64,000 nucleotides of DNA from Epiperipatus broadwayi (GCA_028023455.1 JAQFVV010006200.1:691238-755237), one strand, 5' to 3'; positions 1 through 11,569 are shown, counted from the stretch's first letter. Made by a program: numbers and translations. The notes: generated from the sequence alone by a model not told the origin.

Positions 1-2270
1 ATATAGTTCAAGATTCTTCCATAGCGTAAGCTTGTGGTTAAAACACCTATAGGGGTCCCTACTATCGCTATTTATACGCATATTATCGAGGTTATAGCCT
101 CAGTGAATATTACTTATTTATTGATATATGTAAATAATAATATTTTTATAAAGCGCAGTCGATATTGAAATAAATGAGAGAGTGCAAAATCCCACACACT
201 GATCAGCTCATGTAATGTACAAATTCCACAACATATACCTTTTCCACACTAAATTAAAGTTCAAGAAATGAGCATCAATTCATTCAAAAATATATTTTGT
301 AAGTCTTAATTACAAATTTAATTTATTCAAATTACTGGCTTTACTTTACAAAGTTCTGTGATCTAAATGTCACTATAACTGTTTTATCAAACCTAAGATA
401 ATTAGTCTTTACATCCTTTCATTAAAATCAAATATGAAATAGTATCTCATATCTTTATAAATTATAGTATTAAATTGAATTAAATTTAAATTTAACATAG
501 TTTCTTTGATATGCTCTCTATAAACAAATGTATTTAAAATTAATACCATAAAATATTTACAATACCTTTTAAACAATGATCTAATATTATTAAATTGAAA
601 TTTAAAGAGTACAATTATTTTTTCATATAAGTGATTTTCAGTTTAAATAAAGTTTGTGGCAAAATAAAATTATTTTTAATTGAATTATTATTAAAAACAT
701 TTTTAGAAATAATGCAAATTTATTAAAACAGAAAAGTTATTATGCTTTACTATTGTAAGCAATTTCAACCACAATGCCCAATATGAAATAATTAAATCAA
801 TGAATGTAAATGATACAATGAATGCTATTGGCTGATACAGCATATGCATACATAAGACAATGTGTCCTTCCATTTCTTCATCTCATATTTTTTTTATATT
901 TTAGTTGTCACATGTTTATTTGTAATATTAGCAGTAAAAATGTTATATTTTTTAAAGAGCTATATTATATATATATATACTGCATAATAATTATAGCCAT
1001 GATCCAGAAAAATAAAATTAGAAAACTAGCATAAATGTCAGGAAAAAAGAAAAGATTTCCAAACTAGAGAGCAATAAAACTAATCAGAGATTTAGGTACT
1101 GATAAAGACTGCTTTTTTAAAAATAAGGATAAAATAAAAAATGCATATGTCATGAAGGGAATTTCCATATTGAGCAGTTCATGTCATAATATTATGGAAC
1201 AGATGGAAATGTTTACCAATGTTAATTACAAAAAAGCAAATGGAGGTGTTTGAGCCAATGGAACATTTTTATTGAATTTAAAAATTGGATTTTAAGTCAA
1301 ATTTATATACATAGTATGGTGTATGACAGTTACCTACCCTATAAATTAATTTAATATGCATTTTTACAATGGGAAAAATACACTTCTGAAACTATTTATA
1401 TTAACTGCATGAAACTCCTCTATATTCCCAAATGTATATATTATAAATATATACTAATGGTTTAAATTATGTAACTTATATTAATAAATATGAATCAGTA
1501 ATATATTGTCTTTAAATGAATGTCTGTCTCAAATGAATTTTAGAAATCATTGTAGAAGTTTAAACTAACAATATCTAAAGTTCATGAAAATATATATTAA
1601 TTATAAAATGTTAAATATAAAAAATATATTCAACATCACATGACTATATAAATAGTATAGAATGATATTAATTTAACTTACATCGAATACAGAAATTTAT
1701 TGCAGAGATTGGTTGATTTTTTTCATCAAAAATTTCTAGGTAAAAGATTATAAATATCTGTACATGGTGCAAGTTAATTTATACAAACATTAAATATAAC
1801 AAACACATCTATATACTCTTATTTAATTTAAAATTGAATCTGATGTGGAAATTTTAAATTTATGTGTTCTAGATGACATTGCATATTCTTAGTCTAGAAT
1901 TAATCCTGTTTACCAGTAAAATTTTAAAACAGAGTAAAAATTATACCAATTTTAATATTTACTGAGGATTAATTTTTATATCTTTAGATTAATATATAGT
2001 AAAATGGAATAAACAAATAGTGCATCACAACAGTAATATTGAGAGCAATAATTCACTTTTCTTATTTACTTTAGAACCAACTACTATAATCTAGGATAAT
2101 CAATAGACACTAAATGATAATGTTCATCTAAATACTCAAGCTAGTTTCTGAATATTGTTGTAACTCAATGATCTTCAATAGTGAAGGGTAATATTCAGAA
2201 TTTAGTCTGGAGACTTGGACAGAAAACTACCACTTATTATTTATTAATTATTTAAATTTATAATAGTGTA
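1..2270. other. AT-rich spacer, no gene seen
   Basis: Read on both strands. It holds only short stop-limited frames, A/T runs and a short TA microsatellite (about 965-980). The first 90 bases contain several CpGs and look different from what follows, but I recognise no family there. Confidence 0.6.
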
Positions 2271-2274
2271 ATTA

Positions 2275-2540
2275 TAGGAGATTTGAACACAGACTTTCAA
2301 GCTCTCTTCAGCTATCCACTCTATTTCATACAACTAATACACATGTCCACACACACACATGTGACAAAGATATATGATCTCCAATATATCTTTTTCATGT
2401 TGAACCAGCACTCATTAATTGGTCCAGATCATCATCTCCCACACACATATATAATCAGTGCTTGGTTTATATTAAGACAGCAAATCTTCAAATTTTAATA
2501 AACAGGCTTCAATTTATTCCACACTTCAGCCATCCATACC
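2275..2540 (-). repeat. Half copy of foldback family FB-T (tRNA-like B-box end)
   Basis: The left end (ggagatttgaacacagactt) is, on the minus strand, a sequence resembling the pol III B box/T arm (consensus GGTTCGAATCC). The body includes a CACA-rich stretch and segments also found at 20.95, 42.1, 42.5, 56.5 and 62.05 kb, ending near a block that reads 'ccattaaa...caggcttcaa' in other copies. Only one arm is present here; the 20.95-kb copy has two arms facing each other. Short ORFs crossing this block are translations of the repeat, not genes. Confidence 0.7.
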
Positions 2541-3204
2541 ATTACTTGTATTCAAATAATACTTATAATAGTGCTAAAACAGAATGCCTTATTATATCTA
2601 ATGCAGATGTTAAAAGGAAGCTGAGAAAATCATGTGATACTATGTTTGGTATATACATCATTTTTTGCCAAAACATCAAAATTACATGCACTTAGCATAA
2701 AATAAATTCACTAAAATATATATAGTTTCTGACCTATGCCAAATCTATAGCTATATAAGTAAGTCTTTTTTGGGTCAGAATCTTAGGGTATTTATATCTT
2801 AAGTGATTTACTTGGATAGCACAAGCAGCTGCTGAATGGGTAGATGTGAATTTAATGCTGTTAGATAATGATCATTAGTCTGTTTACACAAGCATTTGTA
2901 CATGACATTATCCTAATAACCATTGATTAATCAAGATAATAGACGACTTAATTAGAATAAATAGAGTGAGATTGCTGCTTCTAATGTTGATGATATAAAC
3001 AAATGTATAAATTCTAAATAATAGTAAAACATAAATAACATTCTATAATTGTGTTAAGACCATTTTATTTTACTTATTATTTATCAGAAATAATATTTTT
3101 TTCAAAGTAAAATTTTAAGTATTAATTAGCACCAATAATAATGATGATGATTATAATGATGAAAATATGTTTTTAAAAAGTATATATTTTTTAAAGTTAT
3201 AAGC

Positions 3205-3530
3205 TATAAAAGTCTCAATACAAATCTTAAACTGGATATTTTAATATGAAAATGAATAAAATCTTAATATAGAAAAAAACTTAGGATTTTTTTTTTTTTT
3301 AGATAGTCAGCTTGAAGCCAAACTAGCTAACCATCCAATATTGGTTGGCAAATGGGTATTTAGCTAAAAGTTCAAGGCTAATTTTAAACTGGACATTGTC
3401 ATCTGAAAATGAATACAATCTTAAACAGAATACAAAAAAAGATGATTTTTTTTAAGACAGCCAATGTGCATCCAAATCAGTTAATCATCCAATATTGATT
3501 GTCAAATGAGTATTTAGATATAGATAAAAC
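3205..3530. repeat. Tandem duplication, two ~160-bp units
   Basis: Two diverged units, about 3205-3363 and 3364-3530, share in the same order: 'cttaaactgga', 'gaaaatgaata', an A-run then T-run, 'gatagtcag/gacagcca', 'ccatccaatattg', and 'aaatgggtatttag/aaatgagtatttag'. No coding content. Confidence 0.75.
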
Positions 3531-3539
3531 AAGAACAGA

Positions 3540-4690
3540 AAATTGCTTAAACTCTTATCATTCACCAAATGGCAAGCCTGGTGATTACTGATTTTTCCTT
3601 CAATGTTTCTCTATGAGAGCAATTGGAGAAGTCATTGCCCTGCAGCGGAATATATAAGAATACAGTATGTAGTTATTTATACAATTTGACCATTTTAACG
3701 AATTCTATGAAAACACTATTCTAAATAAATCTTATACATAAACAATGTAAATAATGAATAATTTAACCCCTGCTGAGAATGGGGATTTAAAAATGAAATG
3801 CTCTTGGACTGATTCCAAATAAAGCAAAAATAAAATAAAATCCCAGATTGAGCAGCCACTATACTTATATCCTGAATCTGTCAGATTGATAGTCAAAGGC
3901 CACATAACCTCTCAGGTATTTAATTCTATAATAAATGAAGTAAAATGTTGTATTTACCCGACTGTTTTTTAATCTTCAGTATTCTAATTATCATTTTTGC
4001 ATGAAAACAATTTAAACTATAGTTGTTGTTGTTTTTTAAAAGTATATACATTAAAATATTCAAACATCCTTTTTTATTTGTCTATCAAAAGATTCATACT
4101 ATTACTTTCAAATTAATACAATCCCCCCCCCCTTCCAAAAAAAATCATGATAAAATTTTTTACCTGTGTCAAATAAAATTATGGTAATAATTCATAATAC
4201 ATCAGTGGTGTAGTTAATGGAAATCAAATCAAGGTAGTGAGTGCACGTAGGAGCCTTTTGTTTTATATATGTCCAATAAAGTCTATGATATAAATAGTAA
4301 AAGTGCTTTTTTTAAAAATGTGCACAAAGTCCCAAAAATTCAACTTAGGCTACTAATACATGTGAATGTGTACATCTATTTGTCATAGCTATGGGTAATC
4401 TTTTTCATCTATCAGTTTTTTATTTTATGCTAATTATCTTTCTGCCTCTAACAATATTTCATAAAGAGGATATTAGATAATAGCAACATTAAAACAACAA
4501 TTCCAAACTGCACTTAAGAAAGCAATCACATATTACTGCTCTATACTATGTTGAACATTTTACAAATAGATAATATGCTATTCATAAGATCACAGAAAGT
4601 TACATTAATTTGATGGCACTTAATGGTAGTAGGTAGTAATATGTATGTATGTTTAAGTTCTTGATTATAAGTAAATAATACTTTATCATT
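3540..4690. other. AT-rich spacer, no gene seen
   Basis: Holds a C9-C10 run near 4122, short TA runs and no recognisable element before the SINE target site at 4679. Confidence 0.5.
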
Positions 4691-4693
4691 ATT

Positions 4694-4801
4694 TTTTCCC
4701 ATGTGTCATAGCATCGGCCGAGAGGCAAACCCACAACCATTTGCAAACAACTACTTGCTTGCAAGGCGGCTGCACTAACCTCTCTGCTAACAACGCTTGA
4801 C
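4694..4801 (-). repeat. tRNA-derived SINE (Gly-like family), 15-bp TSD
   Basis: On the minus strand it begins 'caagcgttg', matching the 5' end of tRNA-Gly, carries a B-box-like 'gggtttgcctc', and ends 'gctatgacacatgggaaaaaa', the same tail as the copies at 23.9 and 24.1 kb. It is flanked by the direct repeat tactttatcattatt at 4679-4693 and 4802-4816, the signature of LINE-mediated insertion. The anticodon-loop position reads TGC rather than TCC, so this copy has drifted. Confidence 0.85.
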
Positions 4802-5039
4802 TACTTTATCATTATTGGTGGAATTTTGCCATTGTTCCACACAATATTATATGCAGTCACTTATATATCTGTGAATACCTTAACACATGCCCTAATGTCT
4901 ATTTTATATGCAGTGGTAGAGTAGCAGAAACTAAAGGTCAAAGTTCAAAAATTGTGGCTCCAGCTCTAACATTTTTCATAGCTTTTTTGTAATTTCTTCT
5001 AAAACTATTATTATAATACTAAATATTATAAAAAATAAG

Positions 5040-5130
5040 CAGTTAATTACTCGCGAGTTCATAACTAATTCGAGTATCCGAAAGACGGAGCTGGAGTCCC
5101 TATCCATGGGCATTGATTTCCAGAGTCTGC
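5040..5130. repeat. Small CpG-bearing patch with inverted motif
   Basis: The stretch contains ctcgcgag, ttcgagtatccg and gacggagctggagtcc, unusual in this CpG-poor DNA. 'tggctccagctc' at about 4955 is the inverse of 'gagctggagtcc'. It may be a decayed tRNA-related repeat. Not identified. Confidence 0.3.
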
Positions 5131-5179
5131 CTCTCTAACCACAGCAGTATATCATGCAAAGTCCACTGTACAGTAAAAA

Positions 5180-5880
5180 CATTTATATACGTTGTTTCAA
5201 TTATACATAGCCCTAAATGATGTAAGGGGCTTGACATCATATATTTAATTTTATTGTAAACTCACACTCACAAATAAATAGATTGGTTCAGAAATTATTT
5301 TTTCATCTTAAATAATAGCTAGAATTCAGCCCCTGAACTGTCTAAATATTATATTTTTATTTCCTGTTTAAGATTATATCAACAGGTAGTTTACATCTGT
5401 CATTCATTTTATCTTTTTACTGATTAATTGCTTTCTATTATCTTTTGAAACAATAACAATTTCCACAAAGTGAAAACTAAAATGCAATGCTAAACTGTAT
5501 AATTGACTAACTATTGTAAAATAAATAGCAATTAGAATCGTTATTATAGCGATAATTAATTTAACCTAAATAATAATCAACTATTAATAAATTGCTAATT
5601 AATAATTAAAAATAAAATTTATGGGTTTTGTTTGTAAAGTTAGTCAGTAAAACTACAGTATTTATTCTTATTTCAGTGAAATAGATAATTATTTAAATCT
5701 AAATTTCTACAAAGAAGTGTTTGAAATTCAAACTATCTTTCAAACAGTTAAGCCTGAAATCTTGAACTCAGAAAATAAAAAGAATTAAAGTACAAAATAA
5801 AATTAAAACAGTTTATTAACAATTATATATATGTGTGCTTTATTTAGAAAGCCCTAATAAACTATAGATCATGGAAAAAT
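5180..5880. other. AT-rich spacer, no gene seen
   Basis: No ORF, repeat or RNA gene recognised on either strand. Confidence 0.5.
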
Positions 5881-5882
5881 AA

Positions 5883-5974
5883 GCGTTGGTGGCCTAGTGG
5901 TTAGTATAACTGCCTTCCAAGCAACTGTCCGGGTTCGCTTCCGTTCAACGCATTTGACATATGAAAAAAAAAAT
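5883..5974 (+). repeat. tRNA-Gly(TCC)-derived SINE / tRNA pseudogene
   Basis: Positions 5883-5952 follow tRNA-Gly-TCC closely: acceptor gcgttgg pairs with tcaacgc plus discriminator a; A box tggcctagtgg; anticodon arm with loop cttccaa (TCC); B box gggttcgctt. The T stem does not pair properly (ccggg against ccgtt), so it is unlikely to be a functional tRNA. It continues into 'tttgacatatg' and an A-run, the tail shared with the 6.76-kb copy, which makes it a SINE. Confidence 0.85.
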
Positions 5975-6762
5975 GAAGTAGTTTAGAATGCATTTGTTAG
6001 ATTTAGAATATAAATAACAATGTTGCTCTAAAATTGGGATCTTATGTTAACCAGGTTAACTCAAACTACCTTCAGATATAAATAGAATTTAATGTTGCCT
6101 GCTTTAGCTTTATGGGAATAAATGGAAATCAACAAAAAGGCATAGGAAAAAAAACTCCAAACAGGCATGGCCCATGCTATTAAGATATTAACAAATGTAA
6201 AAAAGAACCTATACTGTATAAAAAAAAGATAATTACAGAAATTCCTGATCGGATATTAAATAGATAAGAAGCTTTTCCAGTAGCAATAAGATATTGTTTG
6301 AATTATTATGAAAAAATATTGTAAAGATTTCCGTTCTATACTGGCTGATATAATTTTCTCATCATCTATAGTCTGCAGAACAGATATATCATATTGTGCA
6401 ATGTGTGCCATGTGTACAGGCGGCCAAGTCAAGGAGTGGCCAAATTTATATAGTTTCTATTTGCTTTTAAAAAAATGTTTTAAATTTTACTAATATCTAC
6501 TTTATGTATTGATATTTGTTATTGTTAATCTTGAACAAAAAAAAAGTACAGTGTCAATGGCAAATGGAAAACATTCATTTTTGAAATTAAATACTTTTTA
6601 TTTACAGTGCATTAAAAAAAAAAAAAGTAATTGTTTCTTTAACCACAATTGGGATTTTTAGAGTAACTTGAAATAAAAGCATGGGAGGTCCAGAAATTAA
6701 TTAAGTCAATCCCTTGTTATAAAAAATAGGGATTGACCTAATTAATTTCTGGATCCCTATGT

Positions 6763-6857
6763 TTTTTTTCATATGTCAAATGCATTGACCAGAAAGCGAA
6801 CCCAGGCTGGCTGCTTTGCTTGGAAGGCAGCTATGCTAACCACTAGGCTACCAACGG
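6763..6857 (-). repeat. tRNA-Gly(TCC) SINE inside a foldback arm
   Basis: On the minus strand: gttggtagcctagtggttag (A box), loop cttccaa (anticodon TCC), gggttcgctt (B box), then 'gcatttgacatatg' and an A-run. The tail matches the plus-strand copy at 5.9 kb. It sits between the two pieces of the right arm of the palindrome at 6597-6990. Confidence 0.9.
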
Positions 6858-6871
6858 TTATTTCAAGTAAT

Positions 6872-6915
6872 TTGCTTGGAAGGCAGTTATGCTAACCATT
6901 AGGCTACCAACACTT
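6872..6915 (-). repeat. Truncated second tRNA-Gly SINE with flanking duplication
   Basis: Holds only the tRNA-like 5' part (gttggtagcctaatggtta ... loop cttccaa) on the minus strand. It lies between two near-identical copies of ttatttcaagt(t)aat at 6858-6871 and 6916-6930. Those could be the target-site duplication of an independent insertion, or the product of an unequal exchange with the neighbouring SINE. Confidence 0.75.
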
Positions 6916-7112
6916 TTATTTCAAGTTAATCTAAAAATTCCAATTATGGTTGAAGAAACCATTACTTTTTTGCTTTTTTAGTATATGGTAAATAAAACCA
7001 TTAAATATATATATAAAATATCTCCATTTATTTTTAACTTTTTAGTATTGGCACAGTAAATAAAAATGTAAAACTATATTGTACTTTAAATCAACTTGAT
7101 ACTTATAGTTAA

Positions 7113-7574
7113 TATATAAATATCAAATCACCCCACATGGTTAAGAAATCCCATACTGCCCTCTGTGAACTAATATATGAATACATTAGAGTTCTTTCAA
7201 AATAGCCAGTTGAAAATGATAGACTTTGAACTGTAGCTATTAGATCTTAAATATTGAAATACGAACTAACTCAACTAAAGAACATGAAATTTTTAACAAG
7301 CAACGATCTTAATTTTTGCTACAAACAAACATGTTTTACAATTAGTATATAAAGACAAACTAAACATTAGTAATTTTAATCTTTAAACCACTTAACACAA
7401 ATATATTGAGTTAGTTCGTATTTCAATATTTTAAGATCTAATAGCGTAAAGTTCAAAATGTATCATTTTGAACTGGCTATTTTGAAATACTAACTCTAAT
7501 GTATTTACATATTAGTTCATAAAGGGTGGTACTGGATTTCTTAACCATGTGGAGTGTTTTGATATTTGTATATT
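7113..7574. repeat. Foldback element FB-2, ~165-bp arms
   Basis: The left arm (about 7113-7278) reads tatcaaatcaccccacatgg ... gaaatacgaactaactcaa. The right arm (about 7405-7574) is its reverse complement: ttgagttagttcgtatttc ... ccatgtggagtgttttgata. The loop of about 125 bp has no ORF. The arms differ by scattered substitutions and small indels. No transposase and no recognised family. Confidence 0.9.
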
Positions 7575-7796
7575 TATTTCAGTAGAGCGTTATGCACTGG
7601 GATTATTTTATATATATTGTACCATTAACATGGTATATGTAATGATGAGGGAAGTGGAGATTGCTGAAATAAAAAAAATATTAATAATATTCATATTTTA
7701 GTAATAAGTAATAAATCCATTTGTGTGACCACCCAGAAAAGAAAAGAAAAAAAAAGCACTTATATAGTTAAAAGAGACATTCATTTAATTACTTAT

Positions 7797-8052
7797 ATTA
7801 AAATAGGCAAAACTCTCCATACAGTAGTGCCACTCAGTGCCAACCAGAGTAATCGATGGATGCCAGAAGGCTTGTGCATAAAATCCCCCTAGTGCCTACT
7901 CAGCCAATATCCACAAGCCAGAAACTAGTCTGGGGATATTGGACGAGTAGGAACTAGATGGGGATTTTATGCACAAGCCTTCTGGCATCCATTGATTACT
8001 CTGGTTGGCACTGAGTGGCACTACTGTATGGAGAGTTTTGCCTGTTTTAATA
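7797..8052. repeat. Foldback element FB-3, ~117-bp arms, tiny loop
   Basis: The left arm (about 7797-7913) contains ggcaaaactctccatacag and ccagaaggcttgtgcataaa. The right arm (about 7932-8052) is its reverse complement, with ctgtatggagagttttgcc near the end. The loop is about 18 bp. The arms are nearly identical. A non-palindromic relative of the same unit is at 50.93 kb. Confidence 0.92.
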
Positions 8053-8125
8053 ACAGTTATGTGCTAGCATAAGAAATAGTGATCATGTGATGTTTAGTGG
8101 TTTAATTACTTATAATTAGAGAAAG
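8053..8125 (+). repeat. Segment shared with 50.99 kb
   Basis: The sequence 'agtgatcatgtgatgtttag' and 'tggtttaa' just outside FB-3 recurs directly after the half-unit at 50.93 kb. The ancestral repeat therefore extended beyond the palindromic part. Confidence 0.7.
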
Positions 8126-8129
8126 AAGG

Positions 8130-9040
8130 AAGTTGTTAGATCTTAATAAAAAGTCTTCTCTCTAAGTGAAGATGGCCAATTGGAATGTCTATACACAATA
8201 AAGGTAATTCTGAAATTAAAGTAATTTTAATCTTATTTTTAAAAAAAGAAAGAGAAAAAGTGCATAAATAAATTGTTTCATCAAACAATTTTATATTTAT
8301 CTTTTGTAAACTACACAGTTTATTCCACTGTGAAGATTATATTATTATACAGCTCAAAGTGCATACTAAATTGAAAACAGAAAGAATATTTATTGACTTT
8401 GTAAACAATTTTGAAATAAATTATTTAAAAATAACAAAGTGTGGAGGATTAAATTCGCAGAAAAAAGAAGAAAGAAATGGTGTGATTTTTCAGTGCATGC
8501 ATGGGAGGCAAGATGGGGGTATAAAAGTGACCCTGGGAGCATTATTGAGGTTAGTTGTTATTAGCTGTTATCATTCCACAAGAAAAAAAAAACAGTAGAG
8601 TCTTGAATTGCATAGAAAAAATTCAGAGAAAATGAACGAAATGTTTAATCATGTGGAAACCTTTATTTCTGCAGCAGTAAAGACTCAGATGCATTGCTAA
8701 AACCCAGATACATTTGCTGGTGCTGTCTTCTGATCCCATTATCAAAATGATGCTCTGATGTCCATTGTTATGCCTACATCACACCAAAGATCTCTGCTAT
8801 ATTAATAAGGAAACATTCTATGACAGATCACATGAAAAAGATATTAAGAAGCATAAAATTCATGGCCATGCTAAATGTTACAACTGTACATTGATGCAAA
8901 AACAAAGAAACATTCATAGTAAGAAAAGAATGAACTTTTTCTTTATCTAATTCTTACTCAAATTAGATAAACTTTCTATTAAGTCAAATATTTTTTTACT
9001 TTGGAGAAATATATATATATATACTATGGAGAAATATATA
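8130..9040. other. AT-rich spacer, no convincing gene
   Basis: Frames of 79 and 61 codons occur on the plus strand (8359-8598, 8765-8950) but show no domain, no biased codon use and no splice context I can support. A duplicated 'atggagaaatatatatat' lies at 9002-9047. Confidence 0.45.
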
Positions 9041-9049
9041 TATATATAT

Positions 9050-9288
9050 TCTAGCATGTTTGTTTGTGTGGCACAATTGTCCTCAAAGCTGTAAAGTGTT
9101 GCTACAAAATTGAAGAAATGGAATGTCTAGCATAATTAGCATATCATTAAACATATTAGCAGCCAAGCTATGATTATGAAGGCAAGGTTCTTTGAAAGCG
9201 CTCAACTCGTTCATTTTTATTTATCTATTTTGTAACACCACTTTACAGCTTTGAGAACATTTGTGCCACACATGCAAATGTGCTAGAA
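9050..9288. repeat. MITE-like element, 60-bp terminal inverted repeats
   Basis: The left TIR (9050-9110, tctagcatgtttgtttgtgt ... gctacaaaat) and the right TIR (9227-9288, attttgtaacaccactttac ... catgcaaatgtgctaga) are reverse complements with few mismatches. The core of about 115 bp is unrelated to the arms and has no ORF. TA-rich flanks hide any target-site duplication. Confidence 0.88.
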
Positions 9289-9466
9289 TAAACTTTCTAT
9301 GAAATAACTATAATTGAATAATAACCTTTATCCAAAGAACTTTTTTACTAATATAAACTGTGTTTGTATTTCTCATTATTATTATTTAAGTGTAATCTGT
9401 ATAAACTTTATTTGTATTTCTATTTATTAACACATGTGTGTAATTTGTATAAATTTTGGTTTTAAA

Positions 9467-9520
9467 GTTATATTTATTAACAATTGAAAAAAAAAAAAAA
9501 GTTATATTTATTAACAATTG
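9467..9520. repeat. A14 tract flanked by a 20-bp direct repeat
   Basis: gttatatttattaacaattg at 9467-9486 is repeated exactly at 9501-9520, separated only by 14 A residues. This is what a LINE-machinery insertion of nothing but a poly(A) tail between target-site duplications would look like. Confidence 0.85.
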
Positions 9521-9524
9521 CATG

Positions 9525-10880
9525 TTACATATATATGTTAGAAAGACTTCAAGAGTAAGATGTATAAACGAATAGTTTGTACTTTTGTAATTTGTATTAT
9601 TTAATGATTAAATTTTACTTTAGAAATTAGAACTCAGCAATCTCCATAATTTTCATTACCTCAATGAATGAATACTAATACACTCAATAAGTTTTTAATC
9701 TAATTATCAGGAAACACATAATAAGTAATAAGTAGTTAATTAACTTAAGGCTGTATTCAGTGAACTGATTTACTGGCACTGGCAGCTAAAAAAATTAATA
9801 AAAGTTGTCTTGAGTTTTAGGACTAAGTGTTTTTACTTCCAAGAAAATATATTATCACCTGATGTTTTGGATAGCCATGAAATATAATCATTTTTCAATC
9901 TAATGTCCTCTTTTATTATTTGTTTGAAGATATGATTTGGTTATGCTGCTATTGAGAACTGTATATATATATATATTCTTACTTTTAGAAATGAACAAGA
10001 AAAATATCAAAGAGGATAGATCAGAATATATATATTGTGCCCTTATCTATAGGTCATAATAAGGTAGAATGGTCAATTACTAAAAAATTTTAAAATTTAA
10101 GATATGTTTGTATGATATATAAATAATAGTAGGATAATTAGATTTTATAGTACAATTTAAGGCTGAAAATACCTGGTATATAAAAGTGTAATGGATTATT
10201 TTAAAAGAAAACAGTTAAATAAAGCTTAATTATATCCTTGCTTATGGTTGTAAAAGCTGGCCATATAAAATAACACAGCTATAAATAGTTAAAAGTATAT
10301 TAACAATTCAATTGTAATATTTTAAAACTAATAAATTAAATAAATGCTATATGTAGTGTTATAATTATAATTAATATTCAAATTTAATCTAATATATTTT
10401 AAAATAAACTTTAGGATGGTGAGAATTATATTTAGTTCTACAATTTTAAATTATTTTCCAAATTTTTTATAAAATATATCAGTTTTGGTAATTTAGACCG
10501 AGACGTAAATTAAAAAATCATCTGATAAAGTTAGTAATCATGTGACTGTATATTATATACCTTCACACACACGCTTGTTAGAATATAATAATAAAGTTTG
10601 TGAATTATGGAACTAAATGTAATTGCTGTCTATCGTTGAAATGAATGTTGAAATATTAAATAGTTATTTTAAATGTTTAAATGATGTAATATTTAAGTAG
10701 TGTTTAAAAGTTGAATACAGTTAATAAAAAAAAAAAATTAAATATTTTATTTAAATAAAAACAAGATAAATTAAATATTAATATTAAAATAGATATTAAA
10801 TGTTATTTTAATAATTGTTTTAAAGTTTAAATAATTTTGATAAAACTATAATTGAGTTTAAAAATACTATTCTAAGTAAT
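9525..10880. other. AT-rich spacer, no gene seen
   Basis: A/T runs and short TA repeats only. CpG starts to reappear towards the right end, near the promoter-like cluster at 10.89 kb. Confidence 0.5.
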
Positions 10881-10887
10881 ATTTAAG

Positions 10888-11048
10888 ACATGACGTCAGA
10901 AATTCTTTATTTTAAAAAGGTCTAATCTATTATAAAACTAAAATGTGTAAATTTGTTCGCGCTAAAAAAGTCATTAACCAATCAACGGAGGTATTTTAGC
11001 AGACAAAATATAAGAATTAGACGGAGCGGGAGAAAGTAATGTGTAAGT
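10888..11048 (+). promoter_or_regulatory. Promoter-like cluster: CRE, CCAAT, TATA
   Basis: A perfect palindromic CRE (tgacgtca, 10891-10898) is followed by a CCAAT box (aaccaatcaac, CCAAT at 10978-10982) and a TATA-like atataag at 11008-11014. This predicts initiation near 11038. CpGs are locally frequent (ttcgcgc, caacgg, gacggagcggg), unlike the surrounding DNA. A donor-like gtaagt is at 11043-11048. The spacing suits a pol II promoter, but the promoter of a retroelement LTR is equally possible. Based on motifs only. Confidence 0.45.
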
Positions 11049-11245
11049 GAAGGAGGGAGTAACATATTTTTTAGCTGAATAAGACCGTAAGCTAGAAAAG
11101 TGATATAATTTTAAAATTTTGTATTTATTTTAAAAGTTTTTTTTTTAACATATAATATTTTGACTGCCTTTACATGAAGGGCTAATTTTTAAAAGTTTTC
11201 TTGCCAGTAATTTTATTCAAGTTTAGCCAAAACCTTACAGTAAAA

Positions 11246-11491
11246 ATGGAAGTACTAAAGGAAAAAATACCTAAAAATATTGCTAAAGGAAAAATATTTG
11301 TAAAGTGCCTCGATACAGCTTTATTTATGCTCAACCAGAAACTTATTATTGTAACTCAGAGGAATATAATTAGGACGCTATACGAAAACTTAAAAGAGAA
11401 GTTATTTGCCGTCAGGAAAAAAAATTATGACGCACAAATTTATAAGGCTACTCTAAAGTTTTTTTTTTATTCTTCTCTATGGAAAAATTAA
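11246..11491 (+). CDS. Unrecognised 81-codon ORF downstream of the promoter cluster
   Basis: I do not recognise this product. The internal ATG at 11246 (starting MEVLKEKIPKNIAK) has A at -3 and G at +4; an upstream in-frame ATG at 11201 would give 96 codons. The frame is lysine-rich with charged and hydrophobic alternation, a single Cys (VKCLD), no signal peptide and a phenylalanine run at the end (KFFFYSSLWKN) just before the stop. It lies about 210 bp downstream of the predicted start at 11038, in the CpG-retaining segment, with an acceptor-like ttgccag at about 11206. Coding-like but broken frames continue to about 11.9 kb. It could be a small host exon or the first part of a decayed mobile-element ORF; I lean to the second. 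Confidence 0.3.
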   Translation: MEVLKEKIPKNIAKGKIFVKCLDTALFMLNQKLIIVTQRNIIRTLYENLKEKLFAVRKKNYDAQIYKATLKFFFYSSLWKN

Positions 11492-11569
11492 GATGCGTTT
11501 ATTATAAAGAAAAAATTATGTAAAAGTTATAATGAGTAAAAAGAATGTTTATCTTTTTAAAGGAAACAT

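Larger units (their letters stand above)
6597..6990. repeat. Foldback element FB-1, arm interrupted by SINEs
   Basis: The left arm (about 6597-6713) has an inverted partner in two pieces: about 6727-6762 (attgacctaattaatttctgg) and about 6913-6990 (cttttatttcaagttaatct onward to gtaaataaaa). The central hairpin has arms of about 30 nt around a loop of about 13 nt. The arm is broken by two minus-strand tRNA-Gly SINE segments, so the palindrome is older than the SINEs. Confidence 0.85.

Noticed and set aside
5883-5952. Functional tRNA-Gly(TCC) gene
   Set aside because: The acceptor stem pairs but the T stem does not, and the copy carries the SINE tail and A-run found at other copies.
8359-8950. 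Plus-strand ORFs of 79 and 61 codons
   Set aside because: No conserved motif, no codon bias distinct from background and no promoter or splice context.
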